This document shows, one piece after another, positions 8,913 to 17,171 of a stretch of 64,000 nt of DNA. A program made the translations under genes and the position numbers. The stretch covers positions 17,537 through 81,536 of the forward strand of contig JABSSL010000089.1 of the NCBI GenBank assembly GCA_013214355.1, written 5' to 3'. Each line of letters begins with the position of its first letter. The first letter of the stretch is position 1. Source of the DNA: Saprospiraceae bacterium (GTDB lineage Bacteria; Bacteroidota; Bacteroidia; Chitinophagales; Saprospiraceae). The notes under the pieces are model-generated. The model ran no database searches and was not told the origin of the DNA. It saw only the letters and a program-made list of their open reading frames with translations.

Positions 8913-9629
8913 ATGCCTTACACTTATGAATACCCTAGACCGGCCTTGACTGTGGATTGTGTGATCTTCGGTATGGATGAAAGTGAAAGCTTAAAGGTTC
9001 TTTTGATCCAGCGGGCAGTAGAACCATTCAAAAATTGCTGGGCTTTGCCGGGTGGCTTTGTCGATATGGCAGAGGATCTGGAAGCTGCTGCCCTGCGAGA
9101 ATTAGAAGAAGAGACCGGAGTGAAAGATGTTTTCATTGAGCAGCTCTACACCTTTGGCGCCCCTAAAAGAGATCCTAGAGGCCGAGTAGTGAGTGTAGCC
9201 TACTATGCTTTAACAAATCGAGCGAAACACCCCGTAAAAGCATCCTCTGACGCACGGAATGCCAAGTGGTTCGATTTTGATCAAATTCCAGATTTGGCCT
9301 TTGATCATCAACAGATCTTCGAAATAGCTTTGCAGCGACTGCGGGCTAAGGTTCGATATCAGCCAATTGGTTTTGAACTATTACCGACAGAATTTACTTT
9401 GTCTCAAATGCAAAAACTGTACGAGACGATTCTAGGCGTCAAAGAACTTAACAAACGTAATTTCCGTACTCGCATTCTAAAGATGGGGGTACTTGAGGAA
9501 ATTGGTAAGCAAGAAGGGGTGGCCCATCGCCCCGCTATGCTGTACCGATTCAATAAAGAAAAGTACGACCATTTAGTAAAGGAGCGCTATGAGGGTCTGA
9601 TTAAACGAGGAGTGGATTTTGAGATATAG
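8913..9629 (+). CDS. Nudix domain + winged-helix protein, NrtR-like regulator
   Basis: A 238-residue protein with an N-terminal Nudix domain (about 8-140) and a C-terminal winged-helix region (about 150-238, with [10 protein letters not shown] in the recognition region). This is the architecture of NrtR regulators, which repress NAD-biosynthesis genes and respond to ADP-ribose. The Nudix box fits GX5EX7REUXEEXGU completely, so hydrolase activity may be retained, unlike in many regulators of this family. The position directly after pncB supports an NAD-related role. The same architecture includes sugar-responsive relatives such as AraR, so the ligand is inferred from context. A likely operator lies before pncB. 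Confidence 0.82.
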   Translation: MPYTYEYPRPALTVDCVIFGMDESESLKVLLIQRAVEPFKNCWALPGGFVDMAEDLEAAALRELEEETGVKDVFIEQLYTFGAPKRDPRGRVVSVAYYALTNRAKHPVKASSDARNAKWFDFDQIPDLAFDHQQIFEIALQRLRAKVRYQPIGFELLPTEFTLSQMQKLYETILGVKELNKRNFRTRILKMGVLEEIGKQEGVAHRPAMLYRFNKEKYDHLVKERYEGLIKRGVDFEI

Positions 9630-9679
9630 CACCTTCCTGCCAATCAGGAAATAAATGGCCCAAAAAACATTGAAGGTCT

Positions 9680-10900
9680 ATGAATCCTCCCAAGGACTTG
9701 GCTGTTAGTTACGGTAAAGCGAAATTATTCCTGTTAGGGACCTGGCTCCTCTTCAACCTAGGGGCTTGTAAGCCAGACGCTACAGATCAATCTGAAGATT
9801 CTTCCATTCCACCCACCAACGTTAGCCTCCCCTCCATAGAAGAAGATTTTGCTGAAGCACGCTTTAAATGGGGATTCATTGAACCCACAGGAAGGTTGGT
9901 AATTCCCGACTTTTATGACGAAGTAAGGGCTTTCCAAGAAGGCCTTGCAGTAGTAAGGCAGAAAGGTCGCTGGGGTTATATAGATAGAAAGGGTAAAACC
10001 GTGATTCCTACCGACTTTCGCGGTGCATGGTCTTTTTCTAATGGGATAGCTAGGGTGCTCACCTTCGATGAAAAGATGGGATTCATAAATGCTAAAGGAG
10101 AATTTGTCATTCCCGCAGAATGGGAAGAAGTGACAGATTTTCAGGAGAATAGAGCTCGAATCAGATTAAAGGATCGTTTTGGATTCATCGATAAAGCAGG
10201 CAATGTGGTAGTTGATCCCATCTATAGTGCCGCAACGCCTTTTGAAGATGGAATCGCTTGCGTACAATATACCGGTAAGTATGGTTTGATCGATACCAGC
10301 GGAAAATTCCTACTCCAAGCAGATGTAGATCGCATTTATCACCCCAGTGACGGTCTAGCCAGGATCAAGAAGGAGGGTAAATTTGGGTTCATCGACTTGA
10401 AGGGAGAAACGCAGCTCTCTGCTCAGTACCTAGCAGCAACGGATTTTCATGATGGCTTAGCCGCCGTCGTTACAGATGATGCCTACGGTTTAGTGGATCA
10501 ATCTGGAGCTTGGATATTACCGGCGGAATATGATCAGTTATTTTATGGTGGCGAAGGCAGATGGATCGCCTCAAAAGGAGGTAAGTTTGGGGCATTGAAT
10601 CAACGGGGAGAATTTGTTATCTCTTGTCAATATGATGAGATGTATGGGTTTAGTAGTGGATTATCATTCTATTACAAGTCCGGAGAAGATATGTGGGGAA
10701 TTATTGACTCAACGGGCCGGAAAATCACCCAACCCAAATATCCGCTAGTGTGGCCATTCCAGGAAGATCTGGCAAGAGCCGTTGTGCAAGGCGGCATCGG
10801 TTACATCAACCGGAAAGGAGCAGTAGTCATCCCCCCTGCACATTTGGAAGTTAGAGAGTTTTCAGAGCAGCGAGCTGCTGTACAAGTATATCGTCGATAA
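9680..10900 (+). CDS. WG-repeat lipoprotein
   Basis: The 406-residue product has a hydrophobic N-terminal segment ending in a lipobox (LGAC, Cys30), so it is probably a membrane-anchored lipoprotein. The rest is a chain of about eight WG repeats: a W/F-G-F/Y-I-D turn followed by roughly 40 residues ending in V-I-P, e.g. KWGFIEPTGRLVIP and RWGYIDRKGKTVIP. WG repeats form beta-rich, often surface-exposed structures with no fixed enzymatic activity. The ATG at 9680 is 26 codons before the lipid Cys region, slightly long but acceptable. No functional link to its neighbours is evident. Confidence 0.85.
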   Translation: MNPPKDLAVSYGKAKLFLLGTWLLFNLGACKPDATDQSEDSSIPPTNVSLPSIEEDFAEARFKWGFIEPTGRLVIPDFYDEVRAFQEGLAVVRQKGRWGYIDRKGKTVIPTDFRGAWSFSNGIARVLTFDEKMGFINAKGEFVIPAEWEEVTDFQENRARIRLKDRFGFIDKAGNVVVDPIYSAATPFEDGIACVQYTGKYGLIDTSGKFLLQADVDRIYHPSDGLARIKKEGKFGFIDLKGETQLSAQYLAATDFHDGLAAVVTDDAYGLVDQSGAWILPAEYDQLFYGGEGRWIASKGGKFGALNQRGEFVISCQYDEMYGFSSGLSFYYKSGEDMWGIIDSTGRKITQPKYPLVWPFQEDLARAVVQGGIGYINRKGAVVIPPAHLEVREFSEQRAAVQVYRR

Positions 10901-10920
10901 AAACTAGAGAAAAGACTTAA

Positions 10921-10931
10921 TAGGAGGTAAT
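10921..10931 (+). promoter_or_regulatory. Strong Shine-Dalgarno sequence before purE
   Basis: TAGGAGGTAAT lies immediately before the purE ATG, with GGAGG at 10923-10927 and a 4-nt spacer. Full Shine-Dalgarno matches are rare in Bacteroidota, and I saw no comparable one at the other starts I inspected, so this site both fixes the purE start and is itself unusual. Confidence 0.75.
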
Positions 10932-11435
10932 ATGGTAAGTATTATTATGGGGTCGGATTCCGATCTGCCCGTTATGCGGCAAGCCGCCGATATTTTGAAG
11001 GAGTTTGAAATCCCTATGGAGGTAACCATTGTTTCTGCTCATAGGACGCCTGACAGAATGTTCACCTTTGCCAAGGAGGCACATGGACGAGGGGTAAAGG
11101 TTATCATTGCAGGTGCCGGTGGAGCAGCCCATCTACCCGGGATGGTTGCCTCACTCACTCCCCTGCCTGTGATTGGAGTGCCCGTGAAGTCTTCCAACTC
11201 AATAGATGGCTGGGATTCTATTTTATCCATCCTACAAATGCCAAACGGCGTACCGGTAGCCACCGTCGCACTGAATGCCGCGAAGAATGCAGGAATATTA
11301 GCCGCAGAGATTCTCGGTGCCCACGATCCTGCCATTTTGGAGAAGATGATAGCTTATAAAGCCTCTTTGACAGATGCTGTGGCCGCGAAATATGAGCGTC
11401 TAGAGCAGGAAGGCTACGAAGATTATAAGAAGTAA
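10932..11435 (+). CDS. purE: N5-carboxyaminoimidazole ribonucleotide mutase
   Basis: The 167-residue protein has the class I PurE length and motifs: the GSDSDLPVM substrate loop, SAHRTPDRM with the catalytic His, and [12 protein letters not shown]. It interconverts N5-CAIR and CAIR in de novo purine synthesis, in the cytoplasm, usually as an octamer. PurK is not adjacent. The start is set by a full Shine-Dalgarno sequence. It converges with the OmpA-family gene across a 227-bp spacer containing a long imperfect inverted repeat. Confidence 0.95.
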   Translation: MVSIIMGSDSDLPVMRQAADILKEFEIPMEVTIVSAHRTPDRMFTFAKEAHGRGVKVIIAGAGGAAHLPGMVASLTPLPVIGVPVKSSNSIDGWDSILSILQMPNGVPVATVALNAAKNAGILAAEILGAHDPAILEKMIAYKASLTDAVAAKYERLEQEGYEDYKK

Positions 11436-11572
11436 AAGGCCCGCTCTAATAATTCTTGTGGTTAGCGTCTTAGATGGAAAATTGCGCCCAAAGGAAACAA
11501 GGTTTCTAGCTAAAAGGCTAACATGATAGCACAAAAATTGTTAGAGACCACAAAGGGGACGAAAGAAAAACG

Positions 11573-11645
11573 AAAAAGGCCCCTAGCCATCCGGTTTGAT
11601 CGGGAACGCTCCCAGATCTAGGTCGGGTGACTAGAGGCCTTTGTT
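11573..11645. terminator. Bidirectional structured terminator between convergent genes
   Basis: AAAGGCCCCTAG (11575-11586) and CTAGAGGCCTTT (11631-11642) form a 12-bp inverted repeat with one mismatch. It is flanked by A-rich sequence on the left and TTTGTT on the right, so it could terminate both purE and the opposing gene. Inside is a second hairpin with arms GATCGGGA and TCCC-A-GATC (one bulge). The 44-nt insert is longer than in a simple terminator. Confidence 0.5.
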
Positions 11646-11662
11646 ATTTATGGGACAATTAA

Positions 11663-13219
11663 TTATTCCACGTAAAGGTCGAATTCCACCCTCCTATTGA
11701 GGACTCTCCCTTGGGCGGTATTGTTATCCGCCAAGGGTTGAGACTCACCATATCCCACATACCCCATTCTCGTGGGGGTAATTCCTCGAGAAACTAGATA
11801 CTGAAAGCAAGCCTTGGCTCTATCTTCCGAAAGGATTTGATTGTTACTCGCTTCCCCTGTATTATCTGTATGTCCAGAGATCGTAAGCTTATGATCTACA
11901 TACTGATTCATAATCTGTACAATGCGATCTAGGATTTCGAAGGAAGATTGCTTCAGGGTAGCCCTTCCTGTCTCAAAGCGCACGGCTTGCATAGCAATTG
12001 TTAGCGTCTGCTGCACTTCCTTGCTAATGACAGGACAACCCTGGTTATCCGTTGGACCAGCTTGGTTTGGGCAACGATCTTCGGCATCCATTAAACCATC
12101 GCCATCCGTATCTGGGCAACCAGAAAATGGTCCGGCGAGTTCTGGGCAGCGATCTTTACTATCCTCAACCCCATCGCCATCACTATCAGGACAACCATTT
12201 ACCGTTCCAGCTTGGTTAGGACATTGATCTTCCCCATCCGGAACCCCATCGCCATCAGCATCGACCACGGCGGGACAACCTTCATTTTCTAAGGTACCAT
12301 ATTCGTCTGGGCATTTGTCTTTATAATCAGCAATGCCGTCACTATCTCGATCCGGACAACCTTGCATAGCCTTGGTTCCTACCACATCGGGGCATTCATC
12401 TTCGGAATCTGCAATGCCATCATTATCACTATCTGGACAACCATTAAGTCTTCCCGCCATTCTAGGGCAAGGATCTGCTGAATCCGTCAATCCATCTCCA
12501 TCAGTATCCGGGCAGCCGTTCATGGCTTCTAAACCCGCCACCAAGGGACAAACATCCTCTGAATCTGGAATGCCATCTTGGTCCGTATCCGGGCAGCCTT
12601 CAAAGTCTATCACCCCTGGGATTTCGGGACATTTATCTCTTCCATCTACGATTCCATCTCCATCTTTATCTGTATTGCCAAAACGATATATGTATCCCAC
12701 ACCAATCTGTAGATTATCTCTATTTTCTATGTTAGAAATTCGATACTCTCCTTGCGTATTGATGTAAGAGTTTTTCCCTACTTTGAAATTGATCCCAAGT
12801 CCAAGCGGGATCTGCGTATTGGCATCTCCAGATCTTTCATAAACCAGGCCGCCACCTGCAAAGAAATAGGGAATAAGCCATGATTTTTCATCCTTCAAGT
12901 ACTGGAACTGTAGAATCGCATCTAGGCTGGTTATATTTCTATTATTGATGTCATCATTGACATTCGCCACACCCACTTTTAGGGGAAAAGAAAGGTTTAT
13001 AAACTTATTGAGGCCACGTATATAGCTAATTTCCAGGCCATTGGTAATATCTAAATCCTTAATGAGATTGGGATTGCCGTAATCTATAAATAGTACTTTG
13101 GCACTAACTGCATTAAAACCTTTTTGATTTTCCTGTGCCTGAGCAATGAGGGGCAGTAAAAACAGGAAGAGAAGAACGCTCTTGGGGAAAGGACGTGCTA
13201 CAATAAAACTCATCAGCAT
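11663..13219 (-). CDS. OmpA-family outer membrane protein with thrombospondin type 3 repeats
   Basis: Three parts are visible. A signal peptide (SVLLFLFLLPLIAQAQ) is followed by a beta-barrel-like region of about 150 residues ending in YIYRFG. Next come about eight calcium-binding TSP type 3 repeats (DxDxDGxxD...CP, about 210 residues). The C-terminal OmpA/peptidoglycan-binding domain has TISGHTDNTG and LSEDRA. The protein probably tethers the outer membrane to peptidoglycan. I chose the ATG at 13219 because it places the signal peptide near the N-terminus; the frame stays open to an ATG at 13291, and 13213 is also possible. The repeats make the antisense strand appear open, which is an artefact. 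Confidence 0.88.
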   Translation of the reverse strand: MLMSFIVARPFPKSVLLFLFLLPLIAQAQENQKGFNAVSAKVLFIDYGNPNLIKDLDITNGLEISYIRGLNKFINLSFPLKVGVANVNDDINNRNITSLDAILQFQYLKDEKSWLIPYFFAGGGLVYERSGDANTQIPLGLGINFKVGKNSYINTQGEYRISNIENRDNLQIGVGYIYRFGNTDKDGDGIVDGRDKCPEIPGVIDFEGCPDTDQDGIPDSEDVCPLVAGLEAMNGCPDTDGDGLTDSADPCPRMAGRLNGCPDSDNDGIADSEDECPDVVGTKAMQGCPDRDSDGIADYKDKCPDEYGTLENEGCPAVVDADGDGVPDGEDQCPNQAGTVNGCPDSDGDGVEDSKDRCPELAGPFSGCPDTDGDGLMDAEDRCPNQAGPTDNQGCPVISKEVQQTLTIAMQAVRFETGRATLKQSSFEILDRIVQIMNQYVDHKLTISGHTDNTGEASNNQILSEDRAKACFQYLVSRGITPTRMGYVGYGESQPLADNNTAQGRVLNRRVEFDLYVE

Positions 13220-13516
13220 GTGTATTTCATTATGGTAAATATTCTTGGAATTCTCACTATCATTGGACGCCACAGGTAGCTCTTTCGTCACTTTTGGAGA
13301 AAGGAAATCTTGGTCACAAGTCTATTTCAACCGAAAAACCGTTCCCCATTCCAATCACCTGTTCACTCAGGCCAATCCGGACCATCCATCCACATTTAAT
13401 TTTACAAGCTTGATAAAAACAAAATCATATTATTAAATCGATTTTTTTTTAATATTTTGTAGGCCCAATATCTTACTTCTGAAAATTAAATTCTATAATC
13501 CAAAACACCCTAAAGC

Positions 13517-15055
13517 ATGAAGTTTAATCAAACTTACATTGCACTAGCAACTGTATTGCTCGGGTTGGCAGCCTGTTCCAAAGAAGCTTTCGTGGAACAG
13601 AACCCTGCTCAATCACAGGAGCCACTGACCAAAGTAGAGTTAAATGCTATTATCAAAAATGAGATTGAGACCAAGAATGATGTATTCCACTGGCAAGATC
13701 AAAGCGATCAAGTGTTGTGGAGTGCGGCCGTCCAGAGTGATTCAATTATGAGTATCGGCTATCAACCTGCCGGTTACACTCAAATTGAGGATAGGATTCA
13801 CCTCATAAACGTCGATGAACCTGAGTGGGCAAATATAAAGAATAAACTAGTGACTTTTGTTGTTCAAGAAACCAATCGTTTGAACCCAAGTCAAAAAGTA
13901 GATGCTGCGGATCTGCTTATTCCCGAGCCCGAAGGGGTCTTACCTCACTTCATGGTGAAAATGCATAACATTGAGGTTATTAGCCAACTAAGGTCTATGC
14001 CTGAAGTACGTTTTGTAGAGCCTTTGGGTTACGAAATGGAGTCAGAAATTCAGGAAAGGAGCGATGCTGGCTGTGGTTTATCTCCAAATAACAATATACC
14101 TTCCGCTGATTTTACCACCACCAGCCCCAACGCAAAAATCCCTTGGAACTTCTACAATATGAATATTCCAGCTGCTTGGTCAACTAGTACTGGTGATAAT
14201 ATTGAAGTCACTTTGATTGATACCGGAGTCTATCCTGAGCAAAGTAGATTGGGCAGCGGCTTCAATTCTGGCCAATCCCAAGGTAGAAGCATTGGAAAAA
14301 CGGGCACTTATAACAGTTCATTTTGGTGGTGGAATACTAAACCCGATGGCCCTAACGACAAATGTGGCCACGGTACGCAAATGGCTGGACTAATCGCTGC
14401 TCCTAGAAGTACGGGCGGGAGTTCCGTCGGCGTAGCCTACAATTGTAATCTGTATTCCATCAGAGGGACCGGAGATGTGGTCGTTAACGGATCTAAAGAA
14501 AAAACCGGTGTAAAGAATGCCTTGGTAAAGGCTGGGAAGCGCGGCAGTACTAAGATCATCAGTATGTCTATTGGTGATATTTTTTATAGTAGTACCGTAG
14601 CAGATGGAATTTATTATGCGTACAATCGTGGTAAAATGATTTTTGCCGCAGCAGGTACTTCAACCTCTTTCACTAATTGGGTGGGTGTAGTGTTTCCGGC
14701 AACAATGAGTCAGACCGTAGCGGTAACTGGCGTAAAGGACGGATCTTCCTTACAGCGTTGCAATACTTGCCATTCTGGTAGCGCCGTTGATTTCGTAGCC
14801 GTGATGCAGAGAAGTAGCAGCAACAGTCGGACTTCTTTGACCTTGGCTAGAAGTGGGAACACTCCTTCCAGTGTTGGTGGATCATCTGCCGCCACGGCTA
14901 TGACTGCGGGTATTGCTGCCCTAGTTTGGGCTACCAGCCCCGGCCAATCTCGCTCTCAGGTATTGAGTCGATTGAAAAATGCAGCCAGCATATATCCTAG
15001 TCGCAATAGCCAGTACGGTTGGGGTATCATTGATGCGGCTCAAGCCGTAAACTAA
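13517..15055 (+). CDS. S8 family (subtilisin-like) serine peptidase, lipoprotein
   Basis: The 512-residue product has a lipoprotein signal ending in LAAC (Cys20). A propeptide-like region (about 30-185) is followed by an S8 domain. The catalytic triad is Asp235 (TLIDTGVYP), His285 (CGHGTQMAG) and Ser457 (GGSSAATAM). The serine motif departs from the usual GTSxAxP: Thr is Ser and the Pro is Ala. The enzyme is likely anchored at the cell surface or in the periplasm. The C-terminus ends with the typical YGWGIIDAAQAV helix, with no T9SS sorting domain. A strong terminator follows within 10 bp, so it is probably monocistronic. Confidence 0.9.
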   Translation: MKFNQTYIALATVLLGLAACSKEAFVEQNPAQSQEPLTKVELNAIIKNEIETKNDVFHWQDQSDQVLWSAAVQSDSIMSIGYQPAGYTQIEDRIHLINVDEPEWANIKNKLVTFVVQETNRLNPSQKVDAADLLIPEPEGVLPHFMVKMHNIEVISQLRSMPEVRFVEPLGYEMESEIQERSDAGCGLSPNNNIPSADFTTTSPNAKIPWNFYNMNIPAAWSTSTGDNIEVTLIDTGVYPEQSRLGSGFNSGQSQGRSIGKTGTYNSSFWWWNTKPDGPNDKCGHGTQMAGLIAAPRSTGGSSVGVAYNCNLYSIRGTGDVVVNGSKEKTGVKNALVKAGKRGSTKIISMSIGDIFYSSTVADGIYYAYNRGKMIFAAAGTSTSFTNWVGVVFPATMSQTVAVTGVKDGSSLQRCNTCHSGSAVDFVAVMQRSSSNSRTSLTLARSGNTPSSVGGSSAATAMTAGIAALVWATSPGQSRSQVLSRLKNAASIYPSRNSQYGWGIIDAAQAVN

Positions 15056-15060
15056 GCAAT

Positions 15061-15099
15061 AAAAAAAGCGGTGAGCATGGCCGGCCCACCGCTTTTTTA
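15061..15099. terminator. Bidirectional intrinsic terminator
   Basis: A-run plus GCGGTG pairs with CACCGC plus T-run around a loop that itself contains GGCCGGCC. It works in both directions and serves the peptidase gene on the left and the minus-strand membrane protein gene on the right. Confidence 0.85.
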
Positions 15100-15137
15100 C
15101 TATTCCAACTTATCTGAGAATTCAAATAAGCGTATTT

Positions 15138-16166
15138 CTAATCAAACAGGTTATCATAACTACCCTGCCCACCTGATTTATTGGTACGAATCTCCGGCTG
15201 AGAAGTACGAGAGTCTAGGTCCAATGTATCCCCACTGGAAGCACTGTCGCCCATCAACATTAAAGTACTCTTCTGCTCCCACTGCTCTAGCATCTTCAAT
15301 CCTTCTTCTTCGAAAATACCATTTTGAAGGTCAACAGAATCCATGAAGCTAGAAGACATTTCCATGAAGCGCTCCATCTCCCCGACTTTATTCGCTACAT
15401 CATCTGCTACTGCTTCCATAGCCATATCAAACATAGCTCGCTTATCAGGATCACCAGAAATTACGGTCATAGCTGATTTCATAGCAGAGTGGGAAGCTCG
15501 GATTGCTTTGCGCTCTTGCTCTTTTAAGGCCACTTGGTCCTTGGTATCCTCCAAAAGAATTTCTGAGTTCTGGTGCATCTTATTCAAGATACGATACAAG
15601 ATCTCCATCTTTTGATATAAAGCTTGATACTTCTGATTACTCTCCTTCAAACGTGCGGCCTTACGAGAAGACAAGATCATCTGCTGTTCCTTACCTTTAT
15701 TTCTGGCAGCCTGCGCCAGCTTAAGGTTGTTATTGATCTCTTTGCTATTTTTCTCCATTAACCCCTGAATCTTACGCATCTGTCCCTTTAAGGCACCGAT
15801 CTGCTTACGCATCTTCCCCAAATTGTCCTGCAAGTCTTCTACATAGTTCTTCAAGATACCAATGGGATCAATTTGCACAAACATCCCTGTAATCCAGCGC
15901 ATCACACTCTTATACATGTACCAAACCAAATTGCGCATCTTAGGATCTAAGACCATGTATACTATCATCGCCAACACCCCTAGAAGAATGGCCAAATAGA
16001 TGGTGTTCTGCAGGAGCGCAATAATGGCAGCTAGATTAGCAAAGATTAAGTAACCACCGCCCAATAAAAGAGCGGCCATAAAAAGTAAGCCTGTGACACC
16101 TTCTGGTCTCTTCCAGAATCCTTTGGGCTTAGCATCAGGGTTTTGAAATTGCACGATATCGGACAT
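15138..16166 (-). CDS. Membrane protein with long coiled coil, function unknown
   Basis: The 342-residue product has a short polar N-terminus and two closely spaced transmembrane segments (about residues 25-50 and 52-72). A cytoplasmic helical region then runs to about residue 290 with heptad-like coiled coil, and a polar tail follows. The helical part (ALKGQMRKIQ, EILLEDTKDQVALKE) recalls PspA/IM30 proteins in composition and length, but no diagnostic motif was seen, so that comparison is tentative. It is downstream of another coiled-coil gene on the same strand (81-bp gap); the pair probably forms one unit. Confidence 0.8.
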   Translation of the reverse strand: MSDIVQFQNPDAKPKGFWKRPEGVTGLLFMAALLLGGGYLIFANLAAIIALLQNTIYLAILLGVLAMIVYMVLDPKMRNLVWYMYKSVMRWITGMFVQIDPIGILKNYVEDLQDNLGKMRKQIGALKGQMRKIQGLMEKNSKEINNNLKLAQAARNKGKEQQMILSSRKAARLKESNQKYQALYQKMEILYRILNKMHQNSEILLEDTKDQVALKEQERKAIRASHSAMKSAMTVISGDPDKRAMFDMAMEAVADDVANKVGEMERFMEMSSSFMDSVDLQNGIFEEEGLKMLEQWEQKSTLMLMGDSASSGDTLDLDSRTSQPEIRTNKSGGQGSYDNLFD

Positions 16167-16247
16167 AGGTTGAGTTTTCTTTGTTGAAAAAATTTGGGAT
16201 TAAAACTTCCATCCCCCTACAATCTTACTACACAATACAGCCTTAAT

Positions 16248-16799
16248 TTAAAGGAAGTTTTGAATATTTTCAATATCCTTGTTAATCTGATTATTAATGC
16301 TTTGGAGAGCAGTTTCGAAATTATCTCTCGTTCCGTCGATCTTATCTTTGGCAGCCCGGATGGTTTCGTCGGCACTATCAATGATCCGTTGCGAACTGAG
16401 GATCTTCTCTTCCAACTGTTGTATTTTCTTCTTGTAATCTTCTACTTGTGACTTTAACTTCTGCACCTCTGTCTGCTTAGAAGCCACTTTTTGCTGTATC
16501 TGTTTCTGCAAAGCAGCATCGAACTGAGCCTTTTCTGTGTTCAAAATTTTCTTATAGTGCTCGGCGGTCTTAATCAACTTCTCTTTGGTGAGACCCAGCG
16601 TAGCTGCGGTAGCAAATGCCGACTTAATAGCGGTCTCCTCATCCATACTAAGATCAGCTAAAGCGCCTAAAGATTGTTTAAATTCCAGATAGTCGAAGCC
16701 GGGTAGGTTGTTTTTTGCTAAAGCAGTCGTTAAAAAGTCTACACTTTTTCCATCCAGTCCGTGATGCTCACCAAATAATGCTTTCAGATTCTTCTGCAT
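16248..16799 (-). CDS. Cytoplasmic coiled-coil protein, function unknown
   Basis: A 183-residue soluble protein. The first 90 residues are a compact helical region (LFGEHHGLDGKSVDFL and DEETAIKSAFATAATLG). The remainder (about 90-183) is a coiled coil rich in Lys, Gln and Glu. No signal peptide or transmembrane segment is visible. It precedes the two-transmembrane coiled-coil gene on the same strand, and matching coiled coils suggest, by inference only, that the two products interact at the inner membrane. I recognise no named family. Confidence 0.75.
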   Translation of the reverse strand: MQKNLKALFGEHHGLDGKSVDFLTTALAKNNLPGFDYLEFKQSLGALADLSMDEETAIKSAFATAATLGLTKEKLIKTAEHYKKILNTEKAQFDAALQKQIQQKVASKQTEVQKLKSQVEDYKKKIQQLEEKILSSQRIIDSADETIRAAKDKIDGTRDNFETALQSINNQINKDIENIQNFL

Positions 16800-17171
16800 G
16801 TTTGTCTAAGGTTTATAATTCTTCGGGATCGCCGAAACGATCTTAGCTAGGTACGAGAACCGATTTCGTTACGCTAAAGTGATGGCTACAATCGTGTTCC
16901 CTAGAGCAATAAAAGTATCTATTTTTTAATGAAATAGGGTACTTTCATCCTATCATATCAGGATCAAGGGAGAAAAATTAAGAATCATCAAAAGAAGCGT
17001 GGAAAATCGGACGTATTCATATGATACAATGCTCACATAAGTATACCCTAAATTACAGCAAATTGTTGATATCTACTATCATTATTTCGATTAGGTCCAG
17101 CGGATATTCGACACAAAGTGTTTGCGGTGTTCCGAACCGTCACACTGCTCAGGGCTACTATAATTAAGCCC
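16800..17171. other. 372-bp spacer without a recognised gene
   Basis: AT-rich spacer between the coiled-coil gene start and the sbcC stop. On the minus strand TACTTTTA at about 16913-16920 is one mismatch from the Bacteroidota -7 element and could serve the coiled-coil gene. I see no convincing ORF, terminator hairpin or RNA structure in the rest. Confidence 0.4.

Noticed and set aside
11922..12767. Plus-strand frames opposite the TSP3-OmpA gene
   Set aside because: They are Ser/Gly/Pro repeats produced by reading the antisense of the Asp-rich calcium-binding repeats.
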